Of a stretch of DNA of 43,204 nucleotides, positions 41,219 through 43,204 are shown in pieces (positions within the stretch are counted from its first letter, which is position 1; the number at the start of each line of letters is the position of its first letter). The notes under the pieces were generated by a model. The model searched no databases, was not told the DNA's origin, and saw only the letters and a list, made by a program, of their open reading frames with translations. The stretch spans positions 1-43,204 of the forward strand of contig DASPFV010000010.1 in the NCBI GenBank assembly GCA_035620975.1. Direction: 5' to 3'. The position numbers were made by a program, and so were the translations under genes. Source of the DNA: DASPFV01 sp035620975. Its GTDB lineage: Bacteria > Acidobacteriota > Vicinamibacteria > Vicinamibacterales > 2-12-FULL-66-21.

Positions 41219-42637
41219 ATGCCGTCAGTCACCGTCGTCGGCGCCGGGGTCGCCGGACTCACCATCGCCTATCAGCTCGCCAGCAGAGGCTACGCCGTCA
41301 CGGTCGTCGAGAAGAACGAGGTGGTCGGCGGCCTCGCCAGAACCTTCCATTACGGCGACTTCCACTTCGACGTCGGCCCTCACCGATTCCACACCGAGAA
41401 TCCCCGCGTCGCGGCGTTCATCCGCGAGATTCTCAAGAAGGAAGCGCTGGAGATTCCGAGGAAGAGCGGGGCCCGGATGTTCGGCCGGTTCCACGAATGG
41501 CCGCTCCGTCCCGGCATCCTGCTGGCCATGCCCGTCAGGCTCATGTTCCGCGGCGCCAGGGACCTCTTCTTCAAGGAGCGCCTTCCCGGAGAATCCTTCG
41601 AGGCGGATGTCGTCAACAAGTACGGGCGCACGCTATTCGATATCTTCTTCGAGCCTTACACGCGGAAGTTCCTCTTTTACTCACCCTCGGAGCTGCACCG
41701 GGATTGGGCCCGTGCGGGTGTCAATCGGGCGGTCATCGACAAGCGGGCGCATTCCGACAGCCTGTGGAGCCTCCTCAGGAACACGCTGCTGCCCAAGCCG
41801 GTCGAGACGATGTTCCTGTATCCGCCCCACGGCGTCGGCCGCTTCTCCGATCTCCTGGCCGCAGGCATCACCGAAACGGGGGGACGCATCCTGCTGAACG
41901 AGTCCGTCACGGGAATCGAGCGAACCGCCTCGCGGATCACGGGCCTGCGTACGAGCGGCGAGCGAATCGCCTGCGACAATCTCGTCTGGACGGCCCCGCT
42001 CACGACGCTGAACTCGCTGCTCGACGTCCGCGGCATCGACCTCGAGTACCTCTCGACGATCTTCTACAACCTGGAGGTCAGGAAGCCCGGCAAGCTCGAT
42101 TATCAGTGGACCTATTTCGGCGGGGAGGAGATCTTCTCGCGCGTGACCGCCCCGGAGGCATTCCTGCCGAGCACCACCCCGCCCGGCAAAAGCGGACTGT
42201 GCGTCGAGCTCACGTGCCGGCAGGGCGACGAGCGCTGGCAGAACCCGGAAGGGTACACACCGCAGATCCTGCAGGATCTCGTGCGGACTGGCACGATCGA
42301 TGCCGTCGAGGACGTCGAGCGCGTCCACATCGAGCGCGTGCCGTTCACCTATCCGATCTACAAGCTGAACTACCTCGGGGAGCTCACGCGCAATCTCCGG
42401 TTCCTCGCGCAGTACTCCAACCTGCTCCTGGCCGGCCGGTGCGGCCGGTTCTGGTACAACAACATGGACCATTCGATCGGCCAGGGATTGACAATGGCCG
42501 ACAAGATCCTGCGGGGCGAGGTCCTCGCTGAAATCGACAGCGCGGACCGCGAGTTCTGGGCCACCGAGGACGACGGCAACGTGCCCGTGAGAGAGGAAGA
42601 AATCGCCGAACCGCTCGAAGAGAAGGCGGCGCGCTGA
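41219..42637 (+). CDS. UDP-galactopyranose-mutase-like FAD-dependent oxidoreductase
   Basis: This 472-aa flavoprotein has an N-terminal FAD loop GAGVAGLTIAYQLASRGY and the segment DVGPHRFHTENPRV, nearly the GPHxFHT of UDP-galactopyranose mutase. A C-terminal FAD-contacting region has LLLAGRCGRFWYNNMDHS. It belongs to the UGM/protoporphyrinogen-oxidase-like amino-oxidase superfamily often found in glycan loci. It is longer than classical UGM (about 370-400 aa), so the reaction may differ. The ATG at 41219 is preceded by GGGAGG at 4-5 nt; an in-frame GTG at 41195 is less likely. Confidence 0.85.
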   Translation: MPSVTVVGAGVAGLTIAYQLASRGYAVTVVEKNEVVGGLARTFHYGDFHFDVGPHRFHTENPRVAAFIREILKKEALEIPRKSGARMFGRFHEWPLRPGILLAMPVRLMFRGARDLFFKERLPGESFEADVVNKYGRTLFDIFFEPYTRKFLFYSPSELHRDWARAGVNRAVIDKRAHSDSLWSLLRNTLLPKPVETMFLYPPHGVGRFSDLLAAGITETGGRILLNESVTGIERTASRITGLRTSGERIACDNLVWTAPLTTLNSLLDVRGIDLEYLSTIFYNLEVRKPGKLDYQWTYFGGEEIFSRVTAPEAFLPSTTPPGKSGLCVELTCRQGDERWQNPEGYTPQILQDLVRTGTIDAVEDVERVHIERVPFTYPIYKLNYLGELTRNLRFLAQYSNLLLAGRCGRFWYNNMDHSIGQGLTMADKILRGEVLAEIDSADREFWATEDDGNVPVREEEIAEPLEEKAAR

Positions 42638-42646
42638 CTAGCGCGC
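42629..42646. terminator. GC stem-loop with two convergent stop codons in its loop
   Basis: GCGCGC-TGACTA-GCGCGC forms a 6-bp stem with a 6-nt loop. The loop holds the TGA of the plus-strand gene (42635-42637) and the TAG of the minus-strand gene (42640 to 42638). It could end transcripts both ways, but no T-tract follows. Confidence 0.4.
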
Positions 42647-43204
42647 GCACCGGATCCCGACGTACAGGTTGTGGCGTCCGCCGGCCGAGAGCCCCTCGCG
42701 CCGCGTGATGCGCAGGTTGCGCGGGGAGCTGTCCCAGGACCCGCCCCGCACGGTCTTCAGATAGCTGGCCGAATCCGGTGCCGGATCCATCAGCGTCGGC
42801 TGCGTCCAGCCCGGACCCTCGCGATACCAGTCGGCAGTCCACTCCCAGACGTTGCCGGTCATGTCGTGGAGTCCAAAGCCATTCGCCGGAAACGACCCCA
42901 CGGGCGCGGTGAAGCCCCAGCGGTCCTTGCCGGTCACGCTCATGCCGTTGACTCCCTCGGGGTCGAACGCTTCTCCGGCGGGGTACCGTTCGTTCTCCCC
43001 GCCGCGCGCGGCCAGCTCCCACTCCGCCTCGGTCGGAAGTCGTCCGCCGATCGACCCGCAATACGCCGCGGCCTCGTTCCAGCTGAGGTTCACGACGGGG
43101 TGGTCGTGATCGCTCCAGTGGGGTTGCGTGGGGAGACGGCTGCCGGTCTCGCGTGCGTAGGCGCCGTACTGGGCGACGGTGACTTCGGTCGCGGCGAGCT
43201 CGAA
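42638..43204 (-). CDS. SUMF1/FGE-fold protein, C-terminal part (cut by window edge)
   Basis: The last 188 residues of a formylglycine-generating-enzyme-fold domain are present; the N terminus is beyond base 43,204. Signature parts are LSWNEAAAYCGSIGGRLPTEAEWE, GLHDMTGNVWEWTADWY and the C-terminal RGGSWD...GIRCA. The cysteine pair that true FGE uses just before the terminus is not present in RITRREGLSAGGRHN, so this is probably a non-catalytic or otherwise specialised relative (the fold is also used by sulfatase partners and ergothioneine-type enzymes). It abuts the flavoprotein gene, stop to stop, with no gap. Confidence 0.88.
   Translation of the reverse strand, partial: FELAATEVTVAQYGAYARETGSRLPTQPHWSDHDHPVVNLSWNEAAAYCGSIGGRLPTEAEWELAARGGENERYPAGEAFDPEGVNGMSVTGKDRWGFTAPVGSFPANGFGLHDMTGNVWEWTADWYREGPGWTQPTLMDPAPDSASYLKTVRGGSWDSSPRNLRITRREGLSAGGRHNLYVGIRCAR

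Overview
This is a GC-rich bacterial chromosome segment (43.2 kb) with about 40 genes on both strands, little intergenic DNA, many 4-nt stop/start overlaps and many GTG starts. The envelope inventory (outer-membrane beta-barrels, many lipoproteins, a Tat-type lipoprotein) points to a diderm. The mix of genes, and the style of the glycosyltransferase and lipoprotein sequences, is most like Acidobacteriota, probably class Vicinamibacteria. That placement is an impression from protein sequence, not a computed assignment. I see no tRNA, rRNA, CRISPR array, IS element, integrase or phage gene, and no gene-free stretch longer than 300 bases.

Region 1 (1-12 kb) is mostly housekeeping. A minus-strand run holds radC, larC, metG and a truncated tatD. 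A DUF4398-like lipoprotein diverges from radC. A second minus-strand run holds a methyltransferase, a DapF homologue and a DASS/SLC13 transporter. A GlpD-like flavoprotein diverges from it, and ttcA, dtd and a beta-barrel protein follow. The DapF homologue is unusual: both positions that hold the catalytic cysteines in this family are serine.

Region 2 (12-24 kb) is a surface-glycan locus. On the minus strand, reading from 19,977 down, it encodes a GT4 glycosyltransferase, a methyltransferase, a sugar-nucleotide epimerase/reductase, a hexapeptide acyltransferase, another GT4, a polytopic GT-C-type enzyme and a third GT4. Divergent from it are a flippase-like (LPG-synthase TM) membrane protein and GDP-L-fucose synthase, then another GT-C protein and a beta-barrel. 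No Wzx, Wzy, Wza or Wzc homologue is in the window, so the assembly machinery must lie elsewhere or be of another type.

Region 3 (24.3-28.6 kb) is the most novel block. A Tat-lipoprotein small subunit and a GMC oxidoreductase with a cysteine cluster reminiscent of Fe-S glucose dehydrogenases are flanked by two paralogous FnIII-type lipoproteins. The paralogues share a C-terminal domain of about 100 residues that I cannot name. One of them has a 17-glycine linker built from a 27-bp-period duplication.

Region 4 (28.6-43.2 kb) has two more large GT-C-like membrane proteins, a second flippase-like protein, a radical SAM/SPASM-like enzyme, a methyltransferase and a DUF4956-CotH kinase-like pair. 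Three secreted lipoproteins follow (SGNH hydrolase, PKD/NTF2-like, glycosidase-like), then a UDP-galactopyranose-mutase-like flavoprotein and a truncated SUMF1-fold protein. Together regions 2-4 look like synthesis, modification and remodelling of a surface polysaccharide.

Regulation visible in the sequence: several compact divergent intergenic regions carry one AT-rich core that reads as a -10 element on both strands. Three minus-strand genes have a TTGACG -35 box 17-18 bp from a good -10. Several start codons fall only about 5-15 nt from the predicted transcription start.
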